A stretch of DNA of 64,000 bases, from contig JBBALJ010000004.1 of NCBI GenBank assembly GCA_040403075.1, positions 1 to 64,000 on the forward strand, given 5' to 3'. Within the stretch, counting starts at the first letter, position 1; the number at the start of each line of letters is the position of its first letter. Below the pieces are notes generated by a model. It searched no databases. It had not been told where the DNA came from and saw only the letters and a program-made list of their open reading frames with translations. This document shows, one piece after another, positions 53,859-62,506 of this stretch. The position numbers and the translations under genes were made by a program. The stretch is from RGVD01 sp040403075 (GTDB lineage: Bacteria > Bacteroidota > Bacteroidia > UKL13-3).

Positions 53859-54395
53859 TTAGGTATTTATTTCTGATAATTTATTTGATTTAAAACTGCT
53901 GCAACTATCGATGCTTTCATGTATAACGGCATTCCAATGATGCCGGCTTTCTACAAATTCATTTTGAAGTATAAAAATCATCGTGTTTATTAACTGGTCT
54001 GTATCTTCGAAATTATTATTGTTTAACTCGCTGACCAATTCTGAGGTAAGTTGAATAAGCCTATGTTCCTTCTTTTTAGTTAGGAAAACTAAGTCGGTAA
54101 TGTTAGGATGATAATTTTGTAAATCTGATTTGCTCTTATCGAGCGCATTAAGAATAGATGGAAATACCAATCTAGTTTCGTAGGTGTACAACGAATGAAA
54201 TTCGGTATTCATTTCATTCAATAAACCAATGATAGCATTGCTTCTCTCGTCTCGGTTAGAAATGCTTAACTCATGGGTTGTGTCAATCAATTTGAACTGT
54301 TGCTTTACCTTTGGATACAAGCGCTGCACCAAGTGGTCAATTGATTCTTTAATTTTCTCTGAATGCGAGCACATTTTATTGTAATTTATGCTCAC
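53859..54395 (-). CDS. Hemerythrin-like four-helix protein
   Basis: The 178-residue protein is helical with several hemerythrin-like ligands: His67 and Glu73 in FHSLYTYETRLVFPSI (compare the HHxxEE..LFP element), His111 in KKKEHRLIQL, and Glu147 with His152/153 in QNEFVESRHHWN. These could bind a di-iron centre, as in RIC/YtfE-type proteins involved in nitric oxide or oxygen damage repair. Its operon partner is a Usp and the upstream gene is an Fnr-type regulator, which supports a stress role. Motif spacing is not canonical, so the call is moderate. Confidence 0.6.
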   Translation of the reverse strand: MSINYNKMCSHSEKIKESIDHLVQRLYPKVKQQFKLIDTTHELSISNRDERSNAIIGLLNEMNTEFHSLYTYETRLVFPSILNALDKSKSDLQNYHPNITDLVFLTKKKEHRLIQLTSELVSELNNNNFEDTDQLINTMIFILQNEFVESRHHWNAVIHESIDSCSSFKSNKLSEINT

Positions 54396-54462
54396 AAAGT
54401 TGCCTTAAAGACCGCTTCTATTAAATGATAGTAATTGTTTTAAAATATGATATTGGGCAGGT

Positions 54463-55176
54463 TTAGTCGTTAATATTTGCTGTTTTTATCAACAATTGGA
54501 GATTTACTATTTTTATTTTTTTACCTATAAGTTCAATAATCTTATCATGATTAAATTCCGATAATAATCTGATGGCACTCTCGGTAGAAGTTCCAACGTA
54601 ATCTGCAATTTCCTCTCGGCTAAGGGTAACATTCAAGGTAGCTCCATCTTCCAAACAACCATACGTTGCTTTAATAAACAACAAAGCTTCAGCCAATCGT
54701 TCTCTTACATTTTTTTGTGATAAGGATACAAGGTGCTCTTCAGCCAATTTTAAATCTCCACTTACTTTTCTAACTATTTCGAATAATAGCTTATTGTTTT
54801 TTATGATGGTGCTATTAAAGTATGATTTATCAATTATACAAATCGAAGAGTCCTCTAAAGCTACAGCAGAACAATGATATCTTTCATCTGCAATAAGAGC
54901 TCTGTATCCAAGAATTTCTCCATCTTTAGCTAATCTTAAAATTTGCTCTTTTCCATCAAAACCAGTGGTGGTGAGTTTTATTTTTCCAGCATTTACGCAG
55001 AATAGCCCATTCGGCATTCCCAATTCATTAAAGATGTATTGTCCTTTTTTGTAAGTAGCGCAGGATTTATGTTTATTAAGGTCATCTAATTGCTCATTAT
55101 CAAGTACGTTAAAAACGGAGTGCAAACGAGCGTTGCAATAAAGACAAACTGGTTTGTTTTCTGTAATCTTTCCCAT
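54463..55176 (-). CDS. Crp/Fnr-family transcription regulator
   Basis: The 237-residue protein has an N-terminal CxxC (Cys11 and Cys14 in PVCLYCNARLHS), a cyclic-nucleotide-like beta-barrel (KGQYIFNELGMPNGLFCVNA, FDGKEQILRLAKDGEILGYR), and a C-terminal helix-turn-helix with SREEIADYVGTSTESAIRLL, whose ESxxR matches the Fnr recognition pattern. Fnr's four iron-sulfur cysteines are not all in the usual spacing, so it may not hold a 4Fe-4S cluster. It probably regulates the Usp/hemerythrin genes next door. A TACATTCG element lies upstream. Confidence 0.9.
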   Translation of the reverse strand: MGKITENKPVCLYCNARLHSVFNVLDNEQLDDLNKHKSCATYKKGQYIFNELGMPNGLFCVNAGKIKLTTTGFDGKEQILRLAKDGEILGYRALIADERYHCSAVALEDSSICIIDKSYFNSTIIKNNKLLFEIVRKVSGDLKLAEEHLVSLSQKNVRERLAEALLFIKATYGCLEDGATLNVTLSREEIADYVGTSTESAIRLLSEFNHDKIIELIGKKIKIVNLQLLIKTANIND

Positions 55177-55204
55177 AATTATTTCTAATTTTCTAACTTC
55201 AGTG

Positions 55205-55212
55205 CGAATGTA
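55205..55212 (-). promoter_or_regulatory. Putative -7 element of the Crp/Fnr gene
   Basis: On the minus strand this reads TACATTCG, the same octamer as the HU -7 element, 28 bp before the ATG. Confidence 0.4.
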
Positions 55213-55284
55213 AATTATTTGATTGCTTATTATAGTTTTTTTTGGTTAGTTGCTCATTAATAATAGATAAGCGTTAACTTTTCT

Positions 55285-55339
55285 TCAATTTGTTTAATTC
55301 TAATTTAATATAAAGACGATCAAATTGTTAATTTTATTA
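55285..55339. repeat. First copy of a 55-bp direct repeat flanking the assembly gap
   Basis: This stretch is identical to 55440-55494. It ends exactly at the first N. It contains CAATTTG and CAAATTG, which can pair as a small hairpin. The exact 55-base length and the perfect position at the gap edge suggest an assembler k-mer overlap rather than a biological repeat. Confidence 0.9.
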
Positions 55340-55439
55340 NNNNNNNNNNNNNNNNNNNNNNNNNNNNNNNNNNNNNNNNNNNNNNNNNNNNNNNNNNNNN
55401 NNNNNNNNNNNNNNNNNNNNNNNNNNNNNNNNNNNNNNN
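55340..55439. other. Assembly gap (100 N)
   Basis: Exactly 100 N, the common fixed filler when gap length is not known. The real sequence could be zero length or any size. It lies in a 497-base region without genes between the Crp/Fnr and TetR genes. Nothing can be said about what is missing. Confidence 0.99.
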
Positions 55440-55494
55440 TCAATTTGTTTAATTCTAATTTAATATAAAGACGATCAAATTGTTAATTTTATTA
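55440..55494. repeat. Second copy of the 55-bp direct repeat
   Basis: Identical to 55285-55339, beginning at the base after the last N. See the first copy for why it is likely an assembly artefact. Confidence 0.9.
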
Positions 55495-55508
55495 ATCTTC
55501 ACTTGCGA

Positions 55509-55532
55509 TGTTTAAGTTTAAATTGTTAAACA
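55509..55532. repeat. Inverted repeat in the Crp/TetR intergenic region
   Basis: TGTTTAA and TTAAACA flank a 10-base spacer. It may be a regulator site, but in DNA this AT-rich the chance rate is notable. Confidence 0.35.
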
Positions 55533-55594
55533 CTTGCCGTAATGTTTAATGATAATCTTAATCAGCTATTAAAAATACCCATTAAAAAACTCAA

Positions 55595-55638
55595 GAAACT
55601 TTTAAGATAAAAAAAGTTTCCAATTGTTAAAAAGTTTC
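55595..55638. promoter_or_regulatory. Putative TetR operator
   Basis: GAAACTTTT (55595-55603) and AAAAGTTTC (55612-55620) form an inverted repeat with an 8-base spacer. A further AAAAAGTTTC at 55629-55638 repeats the right arm 18 bp downstream and abuts the -7 element. This is a plausible site for autoregulation by the TetR protein encoded next. Confidence 0.5.
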
Positions 55639-55646
55639 TATATTTG
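55639..55646 (+). promoter_or_regulatory. Putative -7 element of the efflux operon
   Basis: TATATTTG, a perfect TAnnTTTG match, directly follows the last putative operator half-site. The predicted leader is about 20 bases and carries the AAGGAGG ribosome site at 55661-55667. Confidence 0.5.
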
Positions 55647-55673
55647 CCTCCGAAAATTGGAAGGAGGATAGAA

Positions 55674-56285
55674 ATGGAACCGAAACAAAAAATATTACAT
55701 GAGGCAGCTTCATTGTTTATGAAGTTTGGTTTTAAGAGCATTACCATGGACGATATAGCTCGTGAATTGGGTGTGAGCAAAAAAACACTTTATCAATACT
55801 TTACAGATAAGAATGATTTGGTTAATCAGACCATTGATGAGCATTTGCAATATATGGAGTCCAATTGTTCCAGAATCACTGATGAGAATCAAGATGCAGT
55901 AAGCACCATGATTAACATTACTGAGTTTGTAAGTGTTACAATCAAACAAGTTAATTACAAAATACTTTTCGACCTAAAGAAATACTTTAGAGAGGCCTGG
56001 GATAAGATGAATAACCATAGAATTTCATACATTTCTGAAAATGTTTATCAAAATATCAATGCTGGTATAAATCAAGGCTTGTACCGTTCAGATTTAAATG
56101 CAAAACTAATCAGTAGAATGTATGTTCATTTAGTTGACTTTTTAGTTGACCCTGAATGGTTAGAGAAAGAAGGTTTTGACTTCAAACATGTGCATGTTCA
56201 AATCATTGAATTTCATTTGCGCGCAATATGCACAGATAAAGGCATTAAAATATTAAATCAAAAACTACAAAATATAAAAGCATAA
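55674..56285 (+). CDS. TetR-family transcription repressor of the efflux operon
   Basis: The 203-residue protein has an N-terminal TetR helix-turn-helix (KILHEAASLFMKFGFKSITM, then DDIARELGVSKKTLYQYFTD) and a helical ligand domain. The ATG at 55674 follows an unusually good AAGGAGG Shine-Dalgarno for Bacteroidota, seven bases away; the TTG at 55644 is rejected. It is first in a four-gene run with TolC, adaptor and RND pump (7 bp to the next gene), so it should repress its own operon. Confidence 0.93.
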   Translation: MEPKQKILHEAASLFMKFGFKSITMDDIARELGVSKKTLYQYFTDKNDLVNQTIDEHLQYMESNCSRITDENQDAVSTMINITEFVSVTIKQVNYKILFDLKKYFREAWDKMNNHRISYISENVYQNINAGINQGLYRSDLNAKLISRMYVHLVDFLVDPEWLEKEGFDFKHVHVQIIEFHLRAICTDKGIKILNQKLQNIKA

Positions 56286-56292
56286 ACCAAAT

Positions 56293-57678
56293 ATGAAATC
56301 AAAAATAAAACTACTCTTGATGCTAATGACAGCTAGTATTGGGATGATGAAAGCACAAACCCAAGAGGTGAAAAAATTCACATTGAATGACGCAATTTCA
56401 TTTGCTAAACAAAACAATTTGTCTTATCAAAATTCAAGATTAGATGAATTAACTGCACAAAAGACTGTGAATGAATTATTGGCTAATGGATTACCTCAGG
56501 CAAATGGAGAGTTATCGTACAATAGAAATATAGATATTCCAGTTACTCCATTACCCGATTTTATAACTCCAAGTGTAATCTTCGCCAATCAAAAGTATTT
56601 TGGTCTGAGCCCAACTGAAAAATATATACAAGGTCAGCCTGTTCCTGTTGCTTTTGGACAAAAAAACTCAGCAACTGCAAGTATAACTATCGGGCAACTC
56701 CTATTTGATGGCACTTTCTTTTTAGGTGTGAAGGCCGCAAAAGAATATGTAAAGTTATCTACTTTAACCAAACGTAAAACCGAAATTGATGTTGAAGCGG
56801 ATGTAACAAAGGCGTATTATCTTGTTTTATTAAACGAAGAACGTTTAATCCAGGTTAATAAAAATATTGACTTAATGGAAAAAAGTTTGGCTGATCTTCG
56901 TGAAATTTATAAAGCAGGATTGACTGAAAAAATTGACCTTGACAGACTAGAACTGAGTTATTCAAATGCAAAAATATCGCGAGACCAAATAAAAGATTTT
57001 ACTGCCACTACTTATCAAATGTTAAAAATGAATATGGGTGCTCCAATGGCTGATAATATTGTTTTAACTGATAAGCTGAGTGATTTGTCTGGACAGGGTT
57101 CAATAAACTTGGAGATTGCATCAAACGACTACAGCAAAAGAATTGAATACCAAATGGCTGAGCAAGGTTTGAAATTAAATAAGCTCGACAGAAAAAGATA
57201 TTTGACTGGTTACATGCCAACGATCACTGCTTTTGCATCATTGGGCAGAAATACCTTTAGCAATGACTTTAGTGATTTAGGAAATTCTTGGTTTCCATCC
57301 ACCATTGTTGGAGGCAAAATCAGCGTTCCTCTATTTGATGGATTTAGAAAACATGCCCAAACTCAAAAGGCAAGTATTTCAATTAAAAAAACTGAGAACC
57401 TGAAAAAGAATTTAGAAAATGCAATAGATATAGAGCGATTCAATGCAAAGACAAGTTATCTGAGAACAAAAGAGCAAGTTCTTACCCAAAAGCAAAACAT
57501 GGATTTAGCAGAACAAATATTTAAAAGAGCTCAATTAAAATTAAAGGAAGGAGTTGGCTCAAGTACCGAATTATTAATGGCCGAAACTGAATTAAAAAAC
57601 GCACAAACTAACTATTTGAGTACATTATATGATTTAATGGTAGCACAAGTAAATGTTAAAAAATCAATTGGATACTAA
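56293..57678 (+). CDS. TolC-family outer-membrane efflux protein
   Basis: The 461-residue protein has a signal peptide (SKIKLLLMLMTASIGMMKAQ) and two TolC-type repeats: VKKFTLNDAISFAKQNNLSY at the start of the first and long helical coiled segments (LREIYKAGLTEKIDLDRLEL; LKLKEGVGSSTELLMAETEL). The duplicated GLTEK/GVGSS positions are typical of outer-membrane efflux channels. It forms the exit duct for the RND pump that follows. It is placed second after TetR. Confidence 0.93.
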   Translation: MKSKIKLLLMLMTASIGMMKAQTQEVKKFTLNDAISFAKQNNLSYQNSRLDELTAQKTVNELLANGLPQANGELSYNRNIDIPVTPLPDFITPSVIFANQKYFGLSPTEKYIQGQPVPVAFGQKNSATASITIGQLLFDGTFFLGVKAAKEYVKLSTLTKRKTEIDVEADVTKAYYLVLLNEERLIQVNKNIDLMEKSLADLREIYKAGLTEKIDLDRLELSYSNAKISRDQIKDFTATTYQMLKMNMGAPMADNIVLTDKLSDLSGQGSINLEIASNDYSKRIEYQMAEQGLKLNKLDRKRYLTGYMPTITAFASLGRNTFSNDFSDLGNSWFPSTIVGGKISVPLFDGFRKHAQTQKASISIKKTENLKKNLENAIDIERFNAKTSYLRTKEQVLTQKQNMDLAEQIFKRAQLKLKEGVGSSTELLMAETELKNAQTNYLSTLYDLMVAQVNVKKSIGY

Positions 57679-57700
57679 TTAAATATTAAAATAATAAATA

Positions 57701-58837
57701 ATGAAAACAATAAAAACAATCATTTTAAGCATATCGGCAATTAGTATTATTGCTGCATGTGGCGGAAATACAGATAGTATTGAAGCTAAACAAGCTAAGT
57801 TAGAAAAACTAAAATCTGAACAAGCTGCTCTTATTACTCAAATTAAAACTTTAGAGGATGAAATAAAATCTAGTGGAGCCAAAATTGAATCACATGAAAA
57901 GGTGGTAAATGTGGCCGTTACTGCCATAGAAACGAGTAGCTTTAAACATTATATTGATGTTCAAGGTAGAGTTGATGGAGATGAAAATACAACCATAAGT
58001 GCAAAAGTTCCAGGATTGGTTTTAAATGTGATTGCAAAACCAGGCACTGTTGTTAAAGCAGGTCAAGTGTTGGCTGAATTGGATGGCAGTGCAGTTAGAA
58101 AACAAATCCAATCAATGGAAACTAACCTTACATTATTAACAGATTTGTATAACAAGCAAAAAGCACTTTGGGACAAACAAATTGGATCTGAAATACAATA
58201 CAAGCAAGCTAAAGCAAACAAAGAATCTTTAGAGCAACAAGTTTCAGCTATGCGCGAGCAATTGGGCATGTACAAAATTACATCTCCTGTTAATGGAACC
58301 ATCGATGTTGTTAATCTAAAAATCGGTCAAACCGCTGCACCTGGAATGCCTTACTTTTCAATTGTAAACTTTAATAAATTAAAAGTAAAAGCAGATGTTG
58401 CTGAAACTTATGCAAGTAAGATTAGAGAAGGAAATGAAGCATTGATTCAGTTTCCAGACATTAATAAATCTATCCAAGCAAAGGTTACTTATAGTGGAAA
58501 AGGCATTAGTACCTTAAATAGAACTTTTGGTGTTGAAATGGCTTTACCAAGTGATAACAGCTATTTACCAAATATGATTGCTGTAGTGAAAATTGTAGAT
58601 TATTCAGCAGAGAATGTAATTGTAATACCAGTTAACTGCATTCAATCAAGCGAAGATGGCTCACATGTTTTTGTTGCCGTTAACGAAAATGGAAAAACAG
58701 TAGCAAAAAAACGCCTAGTGGTTATAAGCAATACATATAACGACAAAGCTGAAATTAGTTCAGGTTTAGAAAAGGGAGATAAATTAATTACTGAAGGTTA
58801 TTCTGACTTGAATGACGGAGAGCTAATTAAGTTTTAA
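57701..58837 (+). CDS. RND efflux periplasmic adaptor (membrane fusion lipoprotein)
   Basis: The 378-residue protein links the inner-membrane pump to the TolC duct. The N terminus has a lipobox (SISAISIIAACGGN; lipid-anchored Cys), then a coiled region (LEKLKSEQAALITQIKTLED), a lipoyl/barrel-sandwich domain (DVQGRVDGDENTTISAKVPG, VIAKPGTVVKAGQVLAELDG), a hairpin and the beta-barrel and membrane-proximal domains. The gene is 22 bp after TolC. Confidence 0.94.
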   Translation: MKTIKTIILSISAISIIAACGGNTDSIEAKQAKLEKLKSEQAALITQIKTLEDEIKSSGAKIESHEKVVNVAVTAIETSSFKHYIDVQGRVDGDENTTISAKVPGLVLNVIAKPGTVVKAGQVLAELDGSAVRKQIQSMETNLTLLTDLYNKQKALWDKQIGSEIQYKQAKANKESLEQQVSAMREQLGMYKITSPVNGTIDVVNLKIGQTAAPGMPYFSIVNFNKLKVKADVAETYASKIREGNEALIQFPDINKSIQAKVTYSGKGISTLNRTFGVEMALPSDNSYLPNMIAVVKIVDYSAENVIVIPVNCIQSSEDGSHVFVAVNENGKTVAKKRLVVISNTYNDKAEISSGLEKGDKLITEGYSDLNDGELIKF

Positions 58838-58904
58838 TGGTTAGTTTAAATAATAATTAAATAAGAACAGCTGATGGCAAAATGCCTAAGCCAAAACCAA
58901 AAAT

Positions 58905-61900
58905 ATGTTAGATAAAATAAAAGAATTTAAGCCTTCATCATGGGCTATAAATAACAAAACAAGTATCTACATTATGACTATCATTATTACCCTTGCGGGA
59001 TTGGTTAGTTATAATGGATTACCAAAGGAACAATTTCCCGAGGTAGTGTTTCCTCAAATTATTGTGAGTACTGTGCAAGCAGGAACCTCACCAAAAGATA
59101 TGGAGAACATTGTGACCAAGCACATTGAAAAAAGTGTTAAATCAATTTCAGGTGTAAAGAAGGTAACAAGTAATACCATACAAAATGTAAGTTTAGTAAC
59201 CGTTGAATTTAACACAGATGTTGAAATCCCTGTAGCCAAACAAAGGGTGAAAGATCAAGTTGATAAAGTGAGAAAAGATTTACCTCAAGTATTAACAAGT
59301 GAACCTTCGGTTATTGAAATAGATGTGTCGCAAATGCCCATAATGTATGTGCATTTATCGGGTGATTACCCTTTAGATAAACTAAAAACATATGCTGAAG
59401 ATTTACAAGATAAAATTGAAGGATTAAAAGAAATAACAAGGGCAGATATTGTTGGTGCGCTTGATAGAGAGGTTCAAATTAATCTGGATATGTACAAGAT
59501 GCAAATTGCTGATGTGGCTATGTATGATGTGATGCAGGCAATAGGAAACGAAAATGTTACTATTAGCGGTGGATCGGTTAAAATGGATGGATTGCTAAGA
59601 GAGATTAATGTAGTAAGTCAGTATGTGGATGCAAAGAAAATAGGTGATTTAGCTATTCGTTCTGCGAGTGGTGCTATCGTTTACTTACGCGATATTGCTG
59701 AAGTAAAAGATGGCTTTAAAGAGCAAGAGAGTTTTGCTCGCTTAGAGCACAAAAATGTTATAACTTTAAATATCGTAAAAAAGAGTGGTCAGAATCTAAT
59801 TGATGCAAGTGATAAGATTCGTAAGCTATGTGATGAGATGAAGGAAACAAGATTTCCTGATGGACTTAAAATCACCGTTACAGGCGACCAATCTGATAAA
59901 ACACGTGTAACGCTTCATGATTTGATTAACACAATTGTTATTGGTTTTATACTAGTAACTGTCATTCTAATGTTCTTCATGGGTGCCACCAATGCCTTAT
60001 TTGTGGCAATGTCTGTGCCTTTATCAATGGCTGTTGCATTCTTGTTTTTACCGGCAATTGGATTCACATTAAACATGATTGTTTTGTTTGCCTTTTTACT
60101 TGCCTTAGGTATTGTTGTGGATGATGCGATTGTTGTAATTGAAAATACTCATCGTATTTTTGAGAATGGAAAAGTACCTATCAAACGAGCCGCAAAGTTA
60201 GCAGCAGGAGAGGTGTTTCTTCCCGTTCTTTCCGGTACTTTGACAACCTTAGCTCCATTTATTCCATTGGCATTTTGGCAAGGTGTTATTGGTAAATTTA
60301 TGTTTTTTTTACCAGTAACCTTAATCATTACTTTGTTAGCTTCATTGGTAGTAGCATATATAATAAACCCAGTATTTGCTGTTGGTTTTATGAAAACGCA
60401 TGAAGAAGAAGCTGCAGAGCGTAAGAACACAAAAGGATTTAAAATAACCTCAGTTGTATTTGCTGTGATAGCTCTTTTATCTTATTTGGGTGGAGGAATA
60501 GGACTGGGTAATTTTACAGTTGTGATATACTTATTGTATTGCTTGAATAGATTTGTATTATATAAAGCCATTGGTAATTTCCAAAATAGAATTTGGCCAT
60601 CTATTCAGGAAAGATATAAAAAAATTATTACATGGTGCTTGGTTGGCCGTAGACCTATTTTTATTTTATTAAGTACAATAGGATTGTTGTTTTTTAGTTT
60701 CTTTTTAGTTGCTGTCCGTTCTCCAAAAATAGTTTTCTTCCCTCAAGCTTCGCCAAATTTTGTTTATACTTATATTCAAATGCCGATAGGTACTGACCAA
60801 GTAAAAACGGATTCAATTACCAAATTGGTGGAAGAAAGAATTTACAAAGAAATCGGAGATAGCAATAAAATTGTAGAATCTGTAATATCAAATGTGGCTA
60901 TTGGTGCCGGTGACCCAAGTCAATTCGAGGCTGGTGCGCAATCTCACTTAGGTAAAGTTACAGTTGCATTTGTAGAATTTGGAAAAAGACATGGAGAAGA
61001 AACCTTATTGTATTTAGATAGAATAAGAAATGTAGTTAAGGATATTCCGGGTGCACAAATCACTGTTGAACAAGAGAAGGGTGGCCCGCCTACAGGTAAG
61101 CCAGTAAATATTGAAATTATTGGTGATGAGTTTGATGAATTGACAACTGTTTCTAAAGATTTGAAACGATATCTTGATTCGTTACAGATTCCAGGAATCG
61201 AAGAATTGAAATCTGATCTTGTAACCAATAAACCTGAGATATTAATTGAAGTTGATAGAGAAAGAGCAAACCGCGAAGGAATAACATCATCACAAATCGG
61301 CCAAGCTTTGCGTGGTGCAATTTTTGGTATAGAAGTTTCAAAATTCAAAGATGCAAATGATGATTATCCTATTCAAGTTAGATACAATGTAAATCAACGT
61401 AACAATATTGATGCATTGATGAACTTGAAAATAACCTATAGAGATATGAACATGGGCGGACAATTACGTTCAGTTCCACTATCATCTGTAGCCAAACTTA
61501 AATATAGCCAAACTTATGGAGGTATTAAACGTAAAAACCAAAAGCGTATGGTAACTTTAGGTTCAAATGTATTGGTTGGATATAATGCTAATGAAGTGGT
61601 GGCACAAGTAAAAAAAGCAGTAGCTAAGTTTGACCTTCCCAAAACAGTTACCGTTGACATGACAGGAGAGCAAGAACAACAAGCAGAAACAGGGGCATTC
61701 TTAGGAAGAGCCATGTTAATTTCACTTGGACTTATATTTTTAATTTTAGTAACTCAGTTTAACTCTTTATCTAAACCTGTGATTATTTTGAGTGAAATTA
61801 TATTCAGTATCATCGGTGTATTATTAGGCTTTTCAATATTCAAAATGGATATGTCAATCTTAATGACTGGTATAGGTATTGTGGCCCTAGCAGGTATTGT

Positions 61901-62309
61901 GGTTAGAAATGGAATTTTGTTGGTTGAGTTTACTGATATCTTAATTGATAATGGAATGGAATTGAAAGAAGCCATCATTGAAGCTGGTAGAACACGTATG
62001 ACTCCTGTTATACTAACCGCCTCTGCTACCATTTTAGGCTTAGTTCCTTTAGCCGTTGGATTGAATATTGACTTTGTGACCTTGTTTACTCACGGAAATC
62101 CTCATATATATTTTGGTGGTGATAGTGTAGCTTTCTGGGGACCACTTTCATGGACCATGATTTTCGGGTTATTATTTGCTACTATCTTAACATTGATTTT
62201 GGTTCCTGTTATGTTACTTTTAAGTGAGAATTTAAAAACTAAAATTTACAAGACTAAGCCACAAGGCCATAAAAAAGACGATGACGAAATAATTTTAACA
62301 AATCATTAA
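58905..62309 (+). CDS. RND efflux permease (AcrB family)
   Basis: A 1134-residue inner-membrane proton/drug antiporter with two six-helix membrane halves and two large periplasmic loops. It begins with SSWAINNKTSIYIMTIIITL and GLPKEQFPEVVFPQIIVST; the proton-relay Asp pair is in ALGIVVDDAIVVIENTHRIF in helix 4. The second half has IGIVALAGIVVRNGILLVEF and RMTPVILTASATILGLVPLA. An extra soluble/membrane insertion lies near residues 500-565, making it longer than AcrB. The substrate is not known; the whole unit is TetR-TolC-MFP-RND. Confidence 0.95.
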   Translation: MLDKIKEFKPSSWAINNKTSIYIMTIIITLAGLVSYNGLPKEQFPEVVFPQIIVSTVQAGTSPKDMENIVTKHIEKSVKSISGVKKVTSNTIQNVSLVTVEFNTDVEIPVAKQRVKDQVDKVRKDLPQVLTSEPSVIEIDVSQMPIMYVHLSGDYPLDKLKTYAEDLQDKIEGLKEITRADIVGALDREVQINLDMYKMQIADVAMYDVMQAIGNENVTISGGSVKMDGLLREINVVSQYVDAKKIGDLAIRSASGAIVYLRDIAEVKDGFKEQESFARLEHKNVITLNIVKKSGQNLIDASDKIRKLCDEMKETRFPDGLKITVTGDQSDKTRVTLHDLINTIVIGFILVTVILMFFMGATNALFVAMSVPLSMAVAFLFLPAIGFTLNMIVLFAFLLALGIVVDDAIVVIENTHRIFENGKVPIKRAAKLAAGEVFLPVLSGTLTTLAPFIPLAFWQGVIGKFMFFLPVTLIITLLASLVVAYIINPVFAVGFMKTHEEEAAERKNTKGFKITSVVFAVIALLSYLGGGIGLGNFTVVIYLLYCLNRFVLYKAIGNFQNRIWPSIQERYKKIITWCLVGRRPIFILLSTIGLLFFSFFLVAVRSPKIVFFPQASPNFVYTYIQMPIGTDQVKTDSITKLVEERIYKEIGDSNKIVESVISNVAIGAGDPSQFEAGAQSHLGKVTVAFVEFGKRHGEETLLYLDRIRNVVKDIPGAQITVEQEKGGPPTGKPVNIEIIGDEFDELTTVSKDLKRYLDSLQIPGIEELKSDLVTNKPEILIEVDRERANREGITSSQIGQALRGAIFGIEVSKFKDANDDYPIQVRYNVNQRNNIDALMNLKITYRDMNMGGQLRSVPLSSVAKLKYSQTYGGIKRKNQKRMVTLGSNVLVGYNANEVVAQVKKAVAKFDLPKTVTVDMTGEQEQQAETGAFLGRAMLISLGLIFLILVTQFNSLSKPVIILSEIIFSIIGVLLGFSIFKMDMSILMTGIGIVALAGIVVRNGILLVEFTDILIDNGMELKEAIIEAGRTRMTPVILTASATILGLVPLAVGLNIDFVTLFTHGNPHIYFGGDSVAFWGPLSWTMIFGLLFATILTLILVPVMLLLSENLKTKIYKTKPQGHKKDDDEIILTNH

Positions 62310-62371
62310 TTGCTGATTATTCGGCTTTTGTAAACGAATTGTAAAAAGTAGAATACTAACTACAAAAATTA

Positions 62372-62401
62372 TTTGTTTTCTGAAAACTAAAAATACATTT
62401 G
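62372..62401 (+). promoter_or_regulatory. Putative promoter of the small-RNA/zinc-finger locus
   Basis: TTTG (62372-62375) and TACATTTG (62394-62401) lie 18 bp apart, matching the Bacteroidota -33/-7 pattern. No protein-coding frame starts just downstream; an RNA with two hairpins does. Confidence 0.55.
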
Positions 62402-62407
62402 TAACGT

Positions 62408-62489
62408 TAATAAGGCACTGCACTTAGGGGTAGAAGTGCAATTTGTTTCATAGGCTAAACGGGGCTCGCGCAAGCGACCCCGTTTTTTT
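62408..62489 (+). ncRNA. Candidate small RNA or transcription attenuator (about 80 nt)
   Basis: After the promoter the sequence has a 7-bp hairpin (TGCACTT at 62419-62425 with AAGTGCA at 62434-62440, loop AGGGGTAG), then a linker and a strong terminator. Loop bases GGGGT (62427-62431) can pair with ACCCC (62477-62481) in the terminator's 3' arm, so an alternative fold could open the terminator. That would fit either a stand-alone sRNA, or an attenuated leader for the zinc-finger gene that starts 17 bases later. I do not recognise a known family. Confidence 0.45.
62457..62489 (+). terminator. Strong terminator with GC-rich stem
   Basis: AAACGGGG, a bulged C and TCGC pair with GCGACCCCGTTT over a GCAA tetraloop (62470-62473), followed by seven T. 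It would end the RNA above and also serve the RND operon. Confidence 0.9.
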
Positions 62490-62491
62490 GT

Positions 62492-62499
62492 TATATTTG
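62492..62499 (+). promoter_or_regulatory. Putative -7 element before the small zinc-finger gene
   Basis: TATATTTG matches TAnnTTTG and ends 7 bp before the ATG at 62507. If it is used, the mRNA would be leaderless or nearly so. No good -33 TTG is seen about 19 bp upstream. Confidence 0.35.
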
Positions 62500-62506
62500 T
62501 AGCCCG

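Noticed and set aside
55285..55494. 55-bp direct repeats as the ends of a mobile element
   Set aside because: They touch the run of N on both sides with no extra base, which fits assembler overlap; no transposase or terminal inverted repeats seen.
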